Assembly: GCA_015065075.1 (NCBI GenBank) | Contig: SVRA01000008.1 | Location: 1 to 34,900 of the forward strand | Direction: 5' to 3' | Origin: Oscillospiraceae bacterium | GTDB taxonomy: Bacteria > Bacillota > Clostridia > Oscillospirales > CAG-272 | Length of the DNA: 34,900 bases | In this document: positions 1 to 7,569 of the stretch, in pieces | How the letters are laid out: each line of letters begins with the position of its first letter | How positions within the stretch are numbered: the first letter of the stretch is position 1 | Notes under the pieces: model-generated | Told to the model about the DNA's origin: nothing | The model's database searches: none | The model's input: the letters and a program-made list of their open reading frames with translations, nothing else | Made by a program: the position numbers and the translations under genes

Positions 1-104
1 GTGGATGCTACGATCATAACGTCAAGTCCGCGCTCGCGGAGCATCTTGGCTGCCTTCTGGATTCTTTCCTGATATTCCCAATCGGGTATGCATACTCTGT
101 TCAT
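1..104 (-). CDS. M24-family peptidase (creatinase/X-Pro dipeptidase-like), N-terminal fragment
   Basis: Only the first 34 codons lie in the window; the gene runs off the left edge. The ATG at 104 follows a good AAAGGAGA ribosome site. The peptide starts MNRVCIPDWEYQERI and continues KMLRERGLDVMIVAS. An N-terminal helix followed by 'RGLD-hydrophobic strand' is typical of the creatinase-type N-terminal domain of M24 aminopeptidase P or dipeptidase proteins, which cleave X-Pro or related peptides in the cytoplasm. The catalytic domain is not visible, so the family call rests on the N-terminus alone. It is divergent from the AraC regulator at 267, which may control it (inference). Confidence 0.5.
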   Translation of the reverse strand, partial: MNRVCIPDWEYQERIQKAAKMLRERGLDVMIVAS

Positions 105-142
105 AGTTATTCTCCTTTGCGGGTTAATTTTTTTACGTTTTC

Positions 143-148
143 ATTATA
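143..148 (-). promoter_or_regulatory. Probable -10 box for the leftward peptidase gene
   Basis: The minus strand reads TATAAT at 148-143, about 38 bases before the peptidase ATG. The -35 region at 17-bp spacing (AATACA) is a poor match, so this promoter may depend on an activator such as the adjacent AraC protein (inference). Confidence 0.45.
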
Positions 149-232
149 CCTTTTTTGCTCTTTTTTGTATTTGCATTATCTTCAATATATTTTGAACTTT
201 CGTAAATTTTTTTACTAAATTAGATAATGCTA

Positions 233-260
233 TTGACAAAACCGCGACATCTGCTATAAT
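233..260 (+). promoter_or_regulatory. Promoter of the AraC gene, giving a leaderless transcript
   Basis: TTGACA at 233-238 and TATAAT at 255-260, with a 16-bp spacer. The ATG of the AraC gene begins at 267, only six bases after the -10 box, which is where transcription should start. There is no Shine-Dalgarno sequence before that ATG. Confidence 0.75.
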
Positions 261-266
261 AAAAAT

Positions 267-1136
267 ATGGAATATATCATAAAAAGACTTCAAACGAACC
301 TTAACATAACGGGCATCGTGAACATTCACTTTTTCGAATTTGACAAGAACTTTACGACGGCTGACGAAAGGCATCCGTTCTACGAGCTGGTTTTTGTCAA
401 CACGGGAAAGCTGCAGATCATCTCCGAGAGCTACACGGGAAAGCTGTCGAAGGATCAGCTCATCATTCACCGCCCCAACGACTCGCACTCGCTCCGTTGC
501 AGCGACGAGACCAACCCAACCGTCATCATAATCGGCTTCGAATGCGACACAAATGCGCTCGAGGTCCTGGCAAATACACCGATAACGCTTAACGAATCGG
601 CTATCAAAAAGCTTGCCGAGATTGTAAAGGAGGCGCGCAACGTGTTTGCCCCTCCCTTCAACATTCCGACGCACAATATGAAGAAAAAGAAAAAGCAGAG
701 CTACGGAGCCGAGCAGATGCTCAAAATACTGCTTGAGTATTTTCTTCTTAAGCTGGTCCGCGAGTATTATTACAACGAAAATATCGAAGAAAACCTAAGA
801 CCGCCGCTCAGTCAAAGCGAGCTGGTGGAATACATAGATCTCAACTACCGCGAAAGGATCACGATAGAGGAGCTGGCGTTTTTGTTCAAGACCAACCGTT
901 CAACGCTCTGTAAGGAGTTCAAGGCGGCAACCGGCAAAACGCTTGTCGAATATATCAACGAAAAGAAGATCGGCAAGGCGAAGAAAATGATCGCCGAGTC
1001 AAACGACAGCTTCACAAAAATCGCCGAGGACCTGCACTTCGACAGTATCCACTATTTCACAAGACTCTTCAAAAAGCTCTCGGGAATGACCCCGACCGAG
1101 TACCGCGCAGAGTGTAAAAAGCAGAAAACGTCATAA
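267..1136 (+). CDS. AraC-family transcriptional regulator
   Basis: A 289-residue DNA-binding regulator. Residues 1 to about 150 look like a cupin-type sensor domain (HPFYELVFVNTGKLQI, then LIIHRPNDSHSLR). Residues about 185-285 form the two-helix-turn-helix AraC domain: YIDLNYRERITIEELAF, then STLCKEFKAATGKTLVEYI, then the signature SFTKIAEDLHFDSIHYFTRLFKKLSGMTPTEYR. This layout is standard for AraC regulators of sugar or metabolite genes; the ligand cannot be read from sequence. The start ATG lacks a ribosome site and coincides with the predicted transcription start, and there is no other early Met in frame, so translation is probably leaderless. It may control the divergent peptidase. Confidence 0.9.
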   Translation: MEYIIKRLQTNLNITGIVNIHFFEFDKNFTTADERHPFYELVFVNTGKLQIISESYTGKLSKDQLIIHRPNDSHSLRCSDETNPTVIIIGFECDTNALEVLANTPITLNESAIKKLAEIVKEARNVFAPPFNIPTHNMKKKKKQSYGAEQMLKILLEYFLLKLVREYYYNENIEENLRPPLSQSELVEYIDLNYRERITIEELAFLFKTNRSTLCKEFKAATGKTLVEYINEKKIGKAKKMIAESNDSFTKIAEDLHFDSIHYFTRLFKKLSGMTPTEYRAECKKQKTS

Positions 1137-1140
1137 CACA

Positions 1141-1169
1141 AAAGCCACGACCGTGACGGTCGTGGCTTT
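1141..1169. terminator. Bidirectional rho-independent terminator
   Basis: A 14-bp stem, 1141-1154 pairing with 1156-1169 (core GCCACGACC/GGTCGTGGC), flanked by A and T runs on both sides. It separates the converging AraC gene and LRR lipoprotein gene. Confidence 0.9.
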
Positions 1170-1178
1170 TATTTAATA

Positions 1179-2594
1179 TTATTTTCCCGTCTCCTCTGGC
1201 AGCTTAACGAGGCAATCGTTTCCCTGCGCGACCTCAATTCCGTCGCAATCGACGGGAGTAAGCGAGGTGCAGCCCTTGAAGGCATCCTTGCCAACAAGCT
1301 TCACGCCTCCGAGCGTGGCCGAGGAAAGCGACTCGCAAAGCGCAAAGGTCGAGCTCTTGATCTCGGTCACCTTGTCGGGCATCGCGATTGATTTTAACGA
1401 TCTGCATCCGTAAAACGCCTGCATACCAATGCTCGTAACACCTGCTCCGAAATCGACCGACTCAAGATTATCACATCCGAAAAACGCGTCGTCACCGATC
1501 ATAGTAAGCGACTCGGGCATATCGATCGACTTCAGCGAGCGACAGCCGTAAAAAGCTCGTACGCCAACGCTCTCTATTCCCTCTCCAAGCGTGAATTTCG
1601 CAATATAAGCACAGCTTGTAAATGCCCTGTCAGGGATCTCGTCACAACCTACCAACGATATCTCTCGAAGACTCACAGGAACGAAATCATCGTTGTAATC
1701 TGCACTCTCCGCGCCGAAAATATAACCCAAAAACCGATTTTCGCCGACAGATTCACCGACAAATGAAAGCGTCAGCGAATAAAGCGATTGACAAGCGTAA
1801 AGCGCACCGAAGCCAACACGCTCCGCACCCTCAAATGATACAGAAAAAAGAGAGCTGCAACAAGCAAATGCATAATCTCCGATCTTCGCATCTGCGCCAC
1901 CCATGTCTATATACACAAGACGCGCACACTCAAAAAAAGCAAATTTTTCGATAGAAGCTACCGAGTCGGGCAAAACCACCGCGCAAAGAGTCTTGCAGCC
2001 CGCAAAAGCATTTTCCGCAACGGAGTCGGCAGATCCGACGATAACGACCTCAAGTGTCACGGGGACCTTGACCGCGTGGTATTCGTAGCTATCGGCACCG
2101 AAGATATAGCCAAAGTGGTCGTTCTCTCCGCCATCACCAATAAAAGGAATGCGAAGCGTTACCAGCGCCGACGTATTAGCAAAAGCGCCCTTCTCTATCG
2201 ACGTCACACTGTCGGGCACGTAGAGTGCGCGCACGGCAGTATCGGCAAACGCATTCTCACCGATCGCCACTACGTCGGCACCGCCGATCTCGTCGGGGAT
2301 CACAACTATGCTTTCCATACCGATATACGAGGTTATCTTTACCTCATTTTCGCCAACAGCCTCAAATTCAAAGCAAGAGGCGTCAGTGACCTCGTTGAGA
2401 CCAAACGCCGAGCCGACCTTGTCCTTGTACTCCTCGTATTTTGCGGCAATACTCGCAACCGATTCGCTCATTCCGTCGGCGGCGGTAAATTCCTCCTTGC
2501 CCTCCCATTCGCTCTCCTCAACGGGCGCCTGAATACAACCGACGCACGCGAAAGCAAGACAAATAGCCAGGCAAATCATTAAAAATTTCTTCAT
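1179..2594 (-). CDS. BspA-type leucine-rich-repeat lipoprotein
   Basis: A 471-residue secreted lipoprotein. The start at 2594 (MKKFLMICLAICLAFACVGC) gives a typical signal peptide with a lipobox ending CVGC, so the mature protein should be lipid-anchored at Cys20. From about residue 75 it is made of LRR_5/BspA repeats: VVAIGENAFADTAVRALYVPDSVTSIEKGAFA, and later MIGDDAFFGCDNLESVDFGAGVTSIGMQAFYGC. Such proteins are surface adhesion or binding scaffolds; no partner can be named. The ATG lies one base after the stop of the upstream membrane-protein gene, and the ribosome site is weak, so translation is probably coupled. The bidirectional terminator at 1141 ends the transcript. Confidence 0.9.
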   Translation of the reverse strand: MKKFLMICLAICLAFACVGCIQAPVEESEWEGKEEFTAADGMSESVASIAAKYEEYKDKVGSAFGLNEVTDASCFEFEAVGENEVKITSYIGMESIVVIPDEIGGADVVAIGENAFADTAVRALYVPDSVTSIEKGAFANTSALVTLRIPFIGDGGENDHFGYIFGADSYEYHAVKVPVTLEVVIVGSADSVAENAFAGCKTLCAVVLPDSVASIEKFAFFECARLVYIDMGGADAKIGDYAFACCSSLFSVSFEGAERVGFGALYACQSLYSLTLSFVGESVGENRFLGYIFGAESADYNDDFVPVSLREISLVGCDEIPDRAFTSCAYIAKFTLGEGIESVGVRAFYGCRSLKSIDMPESLTMIGDDAFFGCDNLESVDFGAGVTSIGMQAFYGCRSLKSIAMPDKVTEIKSSTFALCESLSSATLGGVKLVGKDAFKGCTSLTPVDCDGIEVAQGNDCLVKLPEETGK

Positions 2595-2595
2595 C

Positions 2596-3108
2596 TTAAT
2601 TTCCCACACGCTTTTTCTCGTCACCGTTCTCCTGGAGCTCCTTCTCCTCGCTTCCCACCCGAGCCGAGTGATAAGCTATAAGCACGCAAAAAGGAATTAT
2701 CTGCGCAAAAAACCATTTTGCGCCGATATCCCAAAGAGTTTCTACCTCCTCACCCGATGCCTCTCCGTGTTTGACAAGAACGTATCCAAGCATGACCGTA
2801 TAAGTAAACACAGCAACGGCACAGGCGATAAAGACCTGCTCCTTGCGGCTATGCACGGGCACGTATTTCTCGTGATTAGAGTAAAATACCGTAATAACCA
2901 GCGCAACTAAAGGAACTGGGAAAAAGGAGGCCGCGTGTTCAAGAAGCCATTTGAGATTTGTGTATTTTCCATCATCGGTCAGCTTTTTTACTATTTCGGG
3001 CACTCTTTCACAATATAACGAGAACGCAACGACGGTCAGAATACACGCCACGGCAATGCACATAGCGATCTGAAAGGAATCGTGCTTTATCTTTTTGTTT
3101 TCCGACAT
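2596..3108 (-). CDS. Hypothetical membrane protein, four predicted TM segments
   Basis: A 170-residue protein with a short charged N-terminus (MSENKKIKHDS) and four hydrophobic stretches at about residues 14-31, 62-78, 93-111 and 128-145. The C-terminal tail is very charged (GSEEKELQENGDEKKR). I do not recognise the family. The start has a modest AAAGGA site. It is directly followed by the LRR lipoprotein gene with one intervening base, so the two are probably co-expressed, perhaps at the same membrane. Confidence 0.7.
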   Translation of the reverse strand: MSENKKIKHDSFQIAMCIAVACILTVVAFSLYCERVPEIVKKLTDDGKYTNLKWLLEHAASFFPVPLVALVITVFYSNHEKYVPVHSRKEQVFIACAVAVFTYTVMLGYVLVKHGEASGEEVETLWDIGAKWFFAQIIPFCVLIAYHSARVGSEEKELQENGDEKKRVGN

Positions 3109-3129
3109 TTTAAAATCCTTTGCCTTTTA

Positions 3130-3339
3130 TCAATTTTGTTTTTGTACACTCTTATATTCATCATAAAAGCGATAATAGGGACATCTGTTTGTATTTCTGC
3201 CAAGAAAATCTATCATCTCGTCCTCGTCAAGCGAGATCGAGCAGATATATTCGTCCCATTCCTCGTCGTAGTCGTAAAACTCGCAGGTCTCACAGGTGCC
3301 GACAGGCTTCTTTCGTTCGGGAGCTTTTTTATCGTTCAT
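3130..3339 (-). CDS. DUF6472 family small cysteine-rich protein
   Basis: A 69-residue acidic protein with four cysteines, arranged CETCEFYDYDEEWDEYIC...RCPYYRFYDEYK. The order CxxCxxYxYDE, then DEDE, then CPYYxxYDEY matches the DUF6472 family of Clostridia as I recall it. The four Cys probably bind a metal or form a small knuckle; no function is known. The ATG overlaps the stop of the cytidine deaminase gene by one base (TAATG), so translation is coupled. Confidence 0.75.
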   Translation of the reverse strand: MNDKKAPERKKPVGTCETCEFYDYDEEWDEYICSISLDEDEMIDFLGRNTNRCPYYRFYDEYKSVQKQN

Positions 3340-3749
3340 TATTCATCACCCTTCAGCACAAACGTATCAGGCAGCAGCTCTCCAAGGGTTCTCGTAACGG
3401 GCTTTTTTCCGTCAAAGAGAACGATCTTGAAGTCCGACCCACAAAATTCGGACATAAATTGGCGGCAAATGCCACAAGGAGCGCAAAGCTCACTTATCTC
3501 GTCGCCGTGTGGTGCTCCCACGATAGCGATCACCTCAAAATCGCGCCTGCCCATACTGATCGCGGATAAAAACGCAGACCTTTCAGCGCAAATAGTTCCG
3601 CCAAACGAGGCATTCTCCACGTTTGTTCCGCGAACGATCTGACCGTCCGAGCAAAGCAATGCTGCACCCACCGCAAAATGCGAATAGGGCGAATGTGAGC
3701 ATTTTCTCGCTTCAAGCGCTTCGCATATCAATTCTTTCTCGATTATCAT
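3339..3749 (-). CDS. cdd: Cytidine deaminase
   Basis: A zinc enzyme of pyrimidine salvage that converts cytidine or deoxycytidine to uridine or deoxyuridine. The 136 residues match the usual length of the homotetrameric type. Signatures visible are SPYSHFAVGAALL, NVENASFGGTICAERSAF (zinc Cys plus catalytic Glu) and PCGICRQFMSEF (two more zinc Cys). The ATG at 3749 fits family N-termini best, but its ribosome site is weak. An in-frame GTG at 3788 would add 13 residues. It sits between the HD phosphohydrolase and DUF6472 genes in a tight leftward operon. Confidence 0.92.
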   Translation of the reverse strand: MIIEKELICEALEARKCSHSPYSHFAVGAALLCSDGQIVRGTNVENASFGGTICAERSAFLSAISMGRRDFEVIAIVGAPHGDEISELCAPCGICRQFMSEFCGSDFKIVLFDGKKPVTRTLGELLPDTFVLKGDE

Positions 3750-3791
3750 GATCCGCAAATCTCGGGTACCCGCCCGAAAATCCTCCACGCC

Positions 3792-4379
3792 TTATTTGTT
3801 CGAGCCCTCAATAAAGTAAGCCGCCTCTGTATCTGCGCAATTAAGGAAAAACGCCAAGGGAAACATTTCAAGCGCCTTACCGACGTTGCCGGGATCCTCA
3901 TTGCCCGAAAATCCCATATGATAACGGATAGCAAACGCCTCGTCGCGAGTCAATCTCATATATCCCGAAGCGATATATACCGACTTTTCTCCATGTCCGT
4001 AAGGCAGATTGTCCTCTATGGTGTAATAAGGCACCGATTCCCATTTACCCTCGGGATTTTTGACGTTTCTGAAGCTGACCTTATAAAAATTCACCTTACA
4101 GATATCGTGAAGCAACGCCGCTATTGCAATGCTCTCCTCACTGTACTCTATGCCGTAAGCTTCCTTGATCCTCGGACGCGAAAGAATATCGCAAAGGCAG
4201 TCATAGACGTTGAGAGTGTGCTCAACCAAGCCGCCCTCGTAATTTCCGTGAAAGCGCGTGGACGCGGGCGCGGTAAAAAAGTCACTGCTCTCGGAGCAAA
4301 GATATTCAAGCAGTCGGTCTGCGCCGTCTCTTTTGATCTTCTCCTTGTAAATTGAAATAAATCTTTCTCTGTTGGTCAT
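3792..4379 (-). CDS. HD-domain phosphohydrolase
   Basis: A 195-residue soluble protein. It carries the HD metal-binding motifs in order: FHGNYEGGLVEHTL (first His), ALLHDICKV (HD pair) and YGHGEKSVYIA (further His). HD proteins of this shape hydrolyse nucleotides or other phosphoesters with divalent metals; the substrate here is unknown. The pairing with cytidine deaminase suggests nucleotide metabolism (inference). A GC-rich hairpin sits just before its ribosome site, and a strong promoter lies at 4474-4502. Confidence 0.85.
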   Translation of the reverse strand: MTNRERFISIYKEKIKRDGADRLLEYLCSESSDFFTAPASTRFHGNYEGGLVEHTLNVYDCLCDILSRPRIKEAYGIEYSEESIAIAALLHDICKVNFYKVSFRNVKNPEGKWESVPYYTIEDNLPYGHGEKSVYIASGYMRLTRDEAFAIRYHMGFSGNEDPGNVGKALEMFPLAFFLNCADTEAAYFIEGSNK

Positions 4380-4393
4380 ATTAACCCCTGTTC

Positions 4394-4410
4394 TGCCGCG
4401 TGCGGCGGCA
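4394..4410 (-). other. 5'-UTR hairpin before the HD-gene ribosome site
   Basis: A 6-bp perfect stem, TGCCGC (4394-4399) with GCGGCA (4405-4410), and a 5-base loop. It lies in the mRNA leader about 8 bases ahead of the AGGGG ribosome site. Similar stems precede three other genes in this window. Confidence 0.6.
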
Positions 4411-4473
4411 CGGTTTTTGAAGAATTCTGCCGAAAGGGCAAAATTCGCATAAGCATAAAACTCTACATTTTAT

Positions 4474-4502
4474 ATTCTAACAAAATAATAGAGATTTGTC
4501 AA
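4474..4502 (-). promoter_or_regulatory. Sigma-A promoter of the HD/cdd/DUF6472 operon
   Basis: On the minus strand, TTGACA (4502-4497), a 17-bp spacer, then TAGAAT (4479-4474). The leader would be about 85 bases. Confidence 0.85.
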
Positions 4503-4544
4503 GAGCAACCGCGCAAATAAAGGGCTCGGGCGGCTGGGTACATA

Positions 4545-6338
4545 TCAATATCCTCTCCGCCCGAAGACCGCCCGCCACAAAAGCTTTCTCAAAAGATCTG
4601 CAGGAAAAACGAGCAGTGATAAAATGAAGACCGTGCCAAGCTCCTGCGCGAGCAACGGAGCCGTCCTTAAAACCGTACCGCCCAGATAAACGAAAAGTAT
4701 CTGAATGATCAGCACCGCCGCCATAATTCCAATAAAGGCGCGGTTTTTCGTGATATTTGCGAGCAATTTTATCCGATCGGTGCGTGCGCAGAAGCAGTTA
4801 AAGACCGAAGCGAAGATAAACAGCGCAAAAAACGCGGTCAACAAATAGATGTTATCTGTAGACGGGCGAAAGCGAGAAAGGATATCGGGGATCTTCAAAA
4901 ACGCGATACATAGCGCCACGGTAAAGCCGCCGCCGAAAACGATCTGATAGATCATATATCCGTTCAAAATCGGCTCATCTCTCCTTTTCGGCTCCTCCTC
5001 CATACAAGACGGGAGCGCGGGCTCGCCCGCAAATGCAAGACCGCCGAGAGTGTCCATAATTATGTTTATCCAGAGCATCTGTACCACGGTAACGGGCGCT
5101 TCATACCCCAAGAAAGGACATATCATCGAAACTCCCACGGCACAAAAATTCATCATAAGCTGCAGAGTTATAAATTTGCGAATGCTCTTGAAAATATTGC
5201 GTCCGTAAAGCACCGCCTTGACGATACTTGCGAGATCGTTGTCAAGTATGATAACGTCACCCGCATCCTTCGCTACCTGCGTACCGCTTCCCATGGCAAA
5301 GCCCACGTCGGCACGCTTGAGCGCAGGCGCGTCGTTGACGCCGTCACCCGTCATTCCCGTAACTAGCTCCAGCTCCTGCGATATCCTGACAAGCCGACTC
5401 TTGTCGGCAGGCAGCGCACGGGCAACTACCGCCAGTCTCGGTAAAAGCTCCTTAAGCTGCGAATCCGAAAGATGAGAAAGCTCTCCTCCCGACAGCACCG
5501 CGTCAACACCACCGTCAATAATTCCGCACTTTGACGCGATATATCTCGCCGTGTCCTTGTTGTCTCCCGTGATCATCACCACGTGTATCCCCGCTCCACG
5601 CAAAGAAGCGACCGACCGTGCCGCCTCCCTCCTTATCTTATCCTCAAGCGTGATAAGGCACAAAAGCCGCAGATCGCCAAATTCGCCTCTCTCAAATCGC
5701 GCACCCATATAGTCCGACTCTGCCTCGGCTATCATCAAAACGCGCTTGCCCGAGCTCGTCAAGGTACTGCAAAGCTGCTGGAAGCGAGAAGACGAAAAAG
5801 GCATTCTCTCCCCGTTTTCTCCGACGCACGAGCGCACGTAATGCATCAGTCGCTCAGGCGCACCCTTGACGAAAAGCCGCCGTTTTCTCCCCTGTGCCAC
5901 AAGTGCCGCCGAGAACTTTTTTTCGCTGTCAAACGGAATGTTTTTGACCATCTCGAATTCGGGAAGCTTTCTTTCCCTGCCGATAATGAAATTCATAATA
6001 GCTCTGTCGGTCGAATTCCCTCCAACCGCAGTCCTTTTTCCGTGCGAAATCCCTGCCGCGCTCGTGGTGTTGGCGACCGCCGAAAGTAAAAAATCCGAAT
6101 ACAATGTCGTTCTTGCAAGTCTGCCAATGCCGTCGATCTCCCTGCCGTCGCCGAGAAATATCTGCCCGACCGATAGCTTTCCCTCGGTCAAGGTGCCCGT
6201 CTTATCGGTAAAAAGAATATTCATACTCCCCGCCGACTCTATCCCGACGGGCTTTCGCACGAGCACGTTATCCTTTACCATTTTCTTGATATTTGACGAT
6301 AATACCACCGCGATCATCATCGGAAGCCCCTCAGGCAA
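4545..6338 (-). CDS. P2B-type Ca2+-ATPase, C-terminal two thirds (gene interrupted by the element)
   Basis: The downstream part of a calcium-transporting P-type ATPase; its first 309 codons lie at 14807-15733. It begins PEGLPMMIAVVL (the conserved TM4 PEGLP motif). It then has the phosphorylation site ILFTDKTGTLTEGKL (Asp352 in the rejoined protein), SGKRVLMIAEA and MITGDNKDTARYIA. The hinge is MTGDGVNDAPALKRADVGFAMG, followed by QMLWINIIMDTLGGLAFAGEP and four C-terminal membrane helices. The P2B assignment follows the IIMDTL..LA.A.EP motif. The TTG at 6338 is not a true start: it belongs to the element end and has an in-frame TAA nine bases upstream. It lacks a promoter and is presumably silent unless the element leaves. 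Confidence 0.93.
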   Translation of the reverse strand: MPEGLPMMIAVVLSSNIKKMVKDNVLVRKPVGIESAGSMNILFTDKTGTLTEGKLSVGQIFLGDGREIDGIGRLARTTLYSDFLLSAVANTTSAAGISHGKRTAVGGNSTDRAIMNFIIGRERKLPEFEMVKNIPFDSEKKFSAALVAQGRKRRLFVKGAPERLMHYVRSCVGENGERMPFSSSRFQQLCSTLTSSGKRVLMIAEAESDYMGARFERGEFGDLRLLCLITLEDKIRREAARSVASLRGAGIHVVMITGDNKDTARYIASKCGIIDGGVDAVLSGGELSHLSDSQLKELLPRLAVVARALPADKSRLVRISQELELVTGMTGDGVNDAPALKRADVGFAMGSGTQVAKDAGDVIILDNDLASIVKAVLYGRNIFKSIRKFITLQLMMNFCAVGVSMICPFLGYEAPVTVVQMLWINIIMDTLGGLAFAGEPALPSCMEEEPKRRDEPILNGYMIYQIVFGGGFTVALCIAFLKIPDILSRFRPSTDNIYLLTAFFALFIFASVFNCFCARTDRIKLLANITKNRAFIGIMAAVLIIQILFVYLGGTVLRTAPLLAQELGTVFILSLLVFPADLLRKLLWRAVFGRRGY

Positions 6339-6354
6339 ACCCCATTATAACTGA
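6321..6354. repeat. Left attachment site (hybrid host/element)
   Basis: Host half-site CGGAAGCCCC, the TC dinucleotide at 6331-6332, then the 22-bp element arm 6333-6354 (AGGCAAACCCC followed by ATTATAACTGA). The arm matches the inverted right arm at 20 of 22 positions; the two differences are at arm positions 7 and 8. Confidence 0.9.
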
Positions 6355-6390
6355 CCGTCAACACTAAAATTGACGGTCGCAGTTATTTTT
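6347..6390 (+). terminator. Long hairpin with T-run at the left element end
   Basis: The stem pairs 6347-6361 (ATAACTGACCGTCAA) with 6370-6386, leaving a two-base bulge (CG at 6378-6379), and is followed by TTTT. Its 5' side is part of the left attachment arm. It could terminate rightward transcription at the element edge, or be an accessory recombinase-binding site. Confidence 0.6.
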
Positions 6391-6397
6391 ACCCCTG

Positions 6398-6419
6398 AAT
6401 GTTAAAAACAATTAACATT
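6398..6419. repeat. Perfect inverted repeat, operator candidate
   Basis: AATGTTAA (6398-6405) and TTAACATT (6412-6419) around a six-base AT-rich centre. It lies 28 bp upstream of the -35 box of the rightward XRE gene, so it may bind that XRE protein or a recombination factor. Confidence 0.45.
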
Positions 6420-6446
6420 TAGGTCACAAAACTGAAGTGCGCTTCA

Positions 6447-6475
6447 TTGGAAACCGATTCGTTGTTTGGTATAAT
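6447..6475 (+). promoter_or_regulatory. Sigma-A promoter of the rightward XRE/DUF6514 cassette
   Basis: TTGGAA at 6447-6452, a 17-bp spacer and TATAAT at 6470-6475, 31 bases before the XRE start codon. Confidence 0.8.
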
Positions 6476-6505
6476 TGTTAAACTCATAGAGAAAGGAGGA
6501 GCGCC

Positions 6506-6733
6506 ATGTTTTTTGAACGCAATTTCGGAAATATCGTCCGAGATAAACGTGAAAGAAAGGGATGGACTATAAAGCAAGCCGCAGAACGTTGTGGATTAAG
6601 CGAAAGAGGTCTGATTATGATCGAACTTGGCGACTCCGACCCTAAGCTTTCGAACGTGTTAATTATAGCACGCACCCTTGAAATAAATTTGGGCGAAATA
6701 GATATTTGCATCCCTAAGGAAGAATTCGTATAG
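6506..6733 (+). CDS. XRE-family helix-turn-helix regulator
   Basis: A 75-residue single-domain protein. NIVRDKRERKGWTIKQAAERCGLSERGLIMIELGDSDPKLSNVLIIARTLEI is a complete five-helix XRE/Cro fold (about residues 8-60). A GAAAGGAGGAG site precedes the ATG. It heads the rightward cassette and probably regulates itself and the DUF6514 and lipoprotein genes (inference), perhaps through the inverted repeat at 6398. Confidence 0.85.
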   Translation: MFFERNFGNIVRDKRERKGWTIKQAAERCGLSERGLIMIELGDSDPKLSNVLIIARTLEINLGEIDICIPKEEFV

Positions 6734-6767
6734 CGGTCCGACTTCAATGAAAGGAGGACTTTCTGAA

Positions 6768-6989
6768 ATGGATTGCAAGTACGTACTCGTTTGCGAAACC
6801 TGCTCAAGCGACACCGGAACCCGCGTTGGATACGGAATCGCAGTGGTAGATCGCCAGCAGGTCACAATTTCAGCCGCATTAGATCTATCACCCGATAAAA
6901 CCGCAGTGGCCAATCTTGTGAAGAAGTGCAATAGGTTGAAGATCTCACCTATACACTTTCAAGACGTCGTTGATGACTTCTTGAGATGA
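6768..6989 (+). CDS. DUF6514 family protein
   Basis: A 73-residue protein. MDCKYVLVCETC is followed by VGYGIAVVDRQQVTISAALDLSPDKTAVANLVKKCNRLKISPIHFQDVVDDFL. The 'YGIA-strand, DLS-D, LV..CN...LSP.H..DVV.DFL' pattern is the DUF6514 signature as I recall it; the family is common in Clostridia and has no known role. I placed the start at 6768 because AAAGGAGG (6750-6757) sits at the right distance; the ATG at 6747 overlaps that ribosome site. Finding this family on a mobile element is less usual than finding it on the chromosome. Confidence 0.75.
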   Translation: MDCKYVLVCETCSSDTGTRVGYGIAVVDRQQVTISAALDLSPDKTAVANLVKKCNRLKISPIHFQDVVDDFLR

Positions 6990-6994
6990 AACAA

Positions 6995-7020
6995 GCGCGG
7001 GCACCCACGGGTGTCCGCGC
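6995..7020 (+). terminator. Strong GC hairpin after the DUF6514 gene
   Basis: GCGCGG (6995-7000) pairs with CCGCGC (7015-7020), and CACCC pairs with GGGTG inside, with a 2-base apex. No T-run follows, so it may attenuate or process rather than fully terminate transcription into the lipoprotein gene. Confidence 0.5.
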
Positions 7021-7045
7021 CATAAATTTAAAAGGAGGTAGGAAA

Positions 7046-7462
7046 ATGCAAAGAAACACACGCAACGTCAAAAACTCACTATTAAGACTGTTCATGCTTG
7101 CAATGATGTGTTGTTTGATTTTCAATGTTTTCGTTGCATGCGGCGGATTGCCGGCATCGACAAACCAAGAAGAAGCTTCGACCTTGAATTACTCAGATCC
7201 TCCGGAGTTGAATATTCCCGACGTCGACGTTGATCCTCTCCCTGTTCCTGATATTTACTTACCACCGAATATATCGGATAACGCACCAACGGAAGAGGAC
7301 GAGCCGATCGTCGTTTATGCAGCGAGCAGCGAAAGCGATAAATACCACCTCCCAAGCTGCCACTACGTAGATCAGATCCTGCCCCAAAACCTGATTTATT
7401 TTTACTCAGAGAGCTCCGCACACCGTGCAGGATATTCCCCCTGCTCCGTGTGTAGCCCGTAA
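7046..7462 (+). CDS. Lipoprotein with C-terminal Ada-type metal-binding domain
   Basis: A 138-residue protein starting at the ATG at 7046, six bases after GGAGGTAGG. The signal peptide has a basic n-region, a hydrophobic core and a lipobox (NVFVACGG), so mature Cys32 should be lipidated outside the membrane. Next comes a Pro/Asp-rich linker of about 50 residues. The last 45 residues form a small Ada-like metal-binding domain: YHLPSCHYVDQILPQNLIYFYSESSAHRAGYSPCSVCSP, with three Cys and one or two His. A lipoprotein in a lysogenic-type cassette suggests surface modification or superinfection exclusion; that role is inferred, not shown. Confidence 0.8.
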   Translation: MQRNTRNVKNSLLRLFMLAMMCCLIFNVFVACGGLPASTNQEEASTLNYSDPPELNIPDVDVDPLPVPDIYLPPNISDNAPTEEDEPIVVYAASSESDKYHLPSCHYVDQILPQNLIYFYSESSAHRAGYSPCSVCSP

Positions 7463-7569
7463 AAAACAAAACAAAGAAAAATAATAACAAATCGAAAGGA
7501 GAATACCTCTCATATTTTTGGCGGATAATAAATAGTATTGTACCAAGAATATTTTTACCGGAGGTATGC

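Noticed and set aside
144..676. Long minus-strand ORFs opposite the AraC gene
   Set aside because: They are shadows of the AraC coding frame, with no ribosome sites or recognisable domains.
4545..6338. Reading the TTG at 6338 as the start of a complete short ATPase gene
   Set aside because: The peptide begins in the middle of the TM4 motif, has an in-frame stop just upstream in the element arm, and its missing N-terminal third is found intact at 14807-15733.
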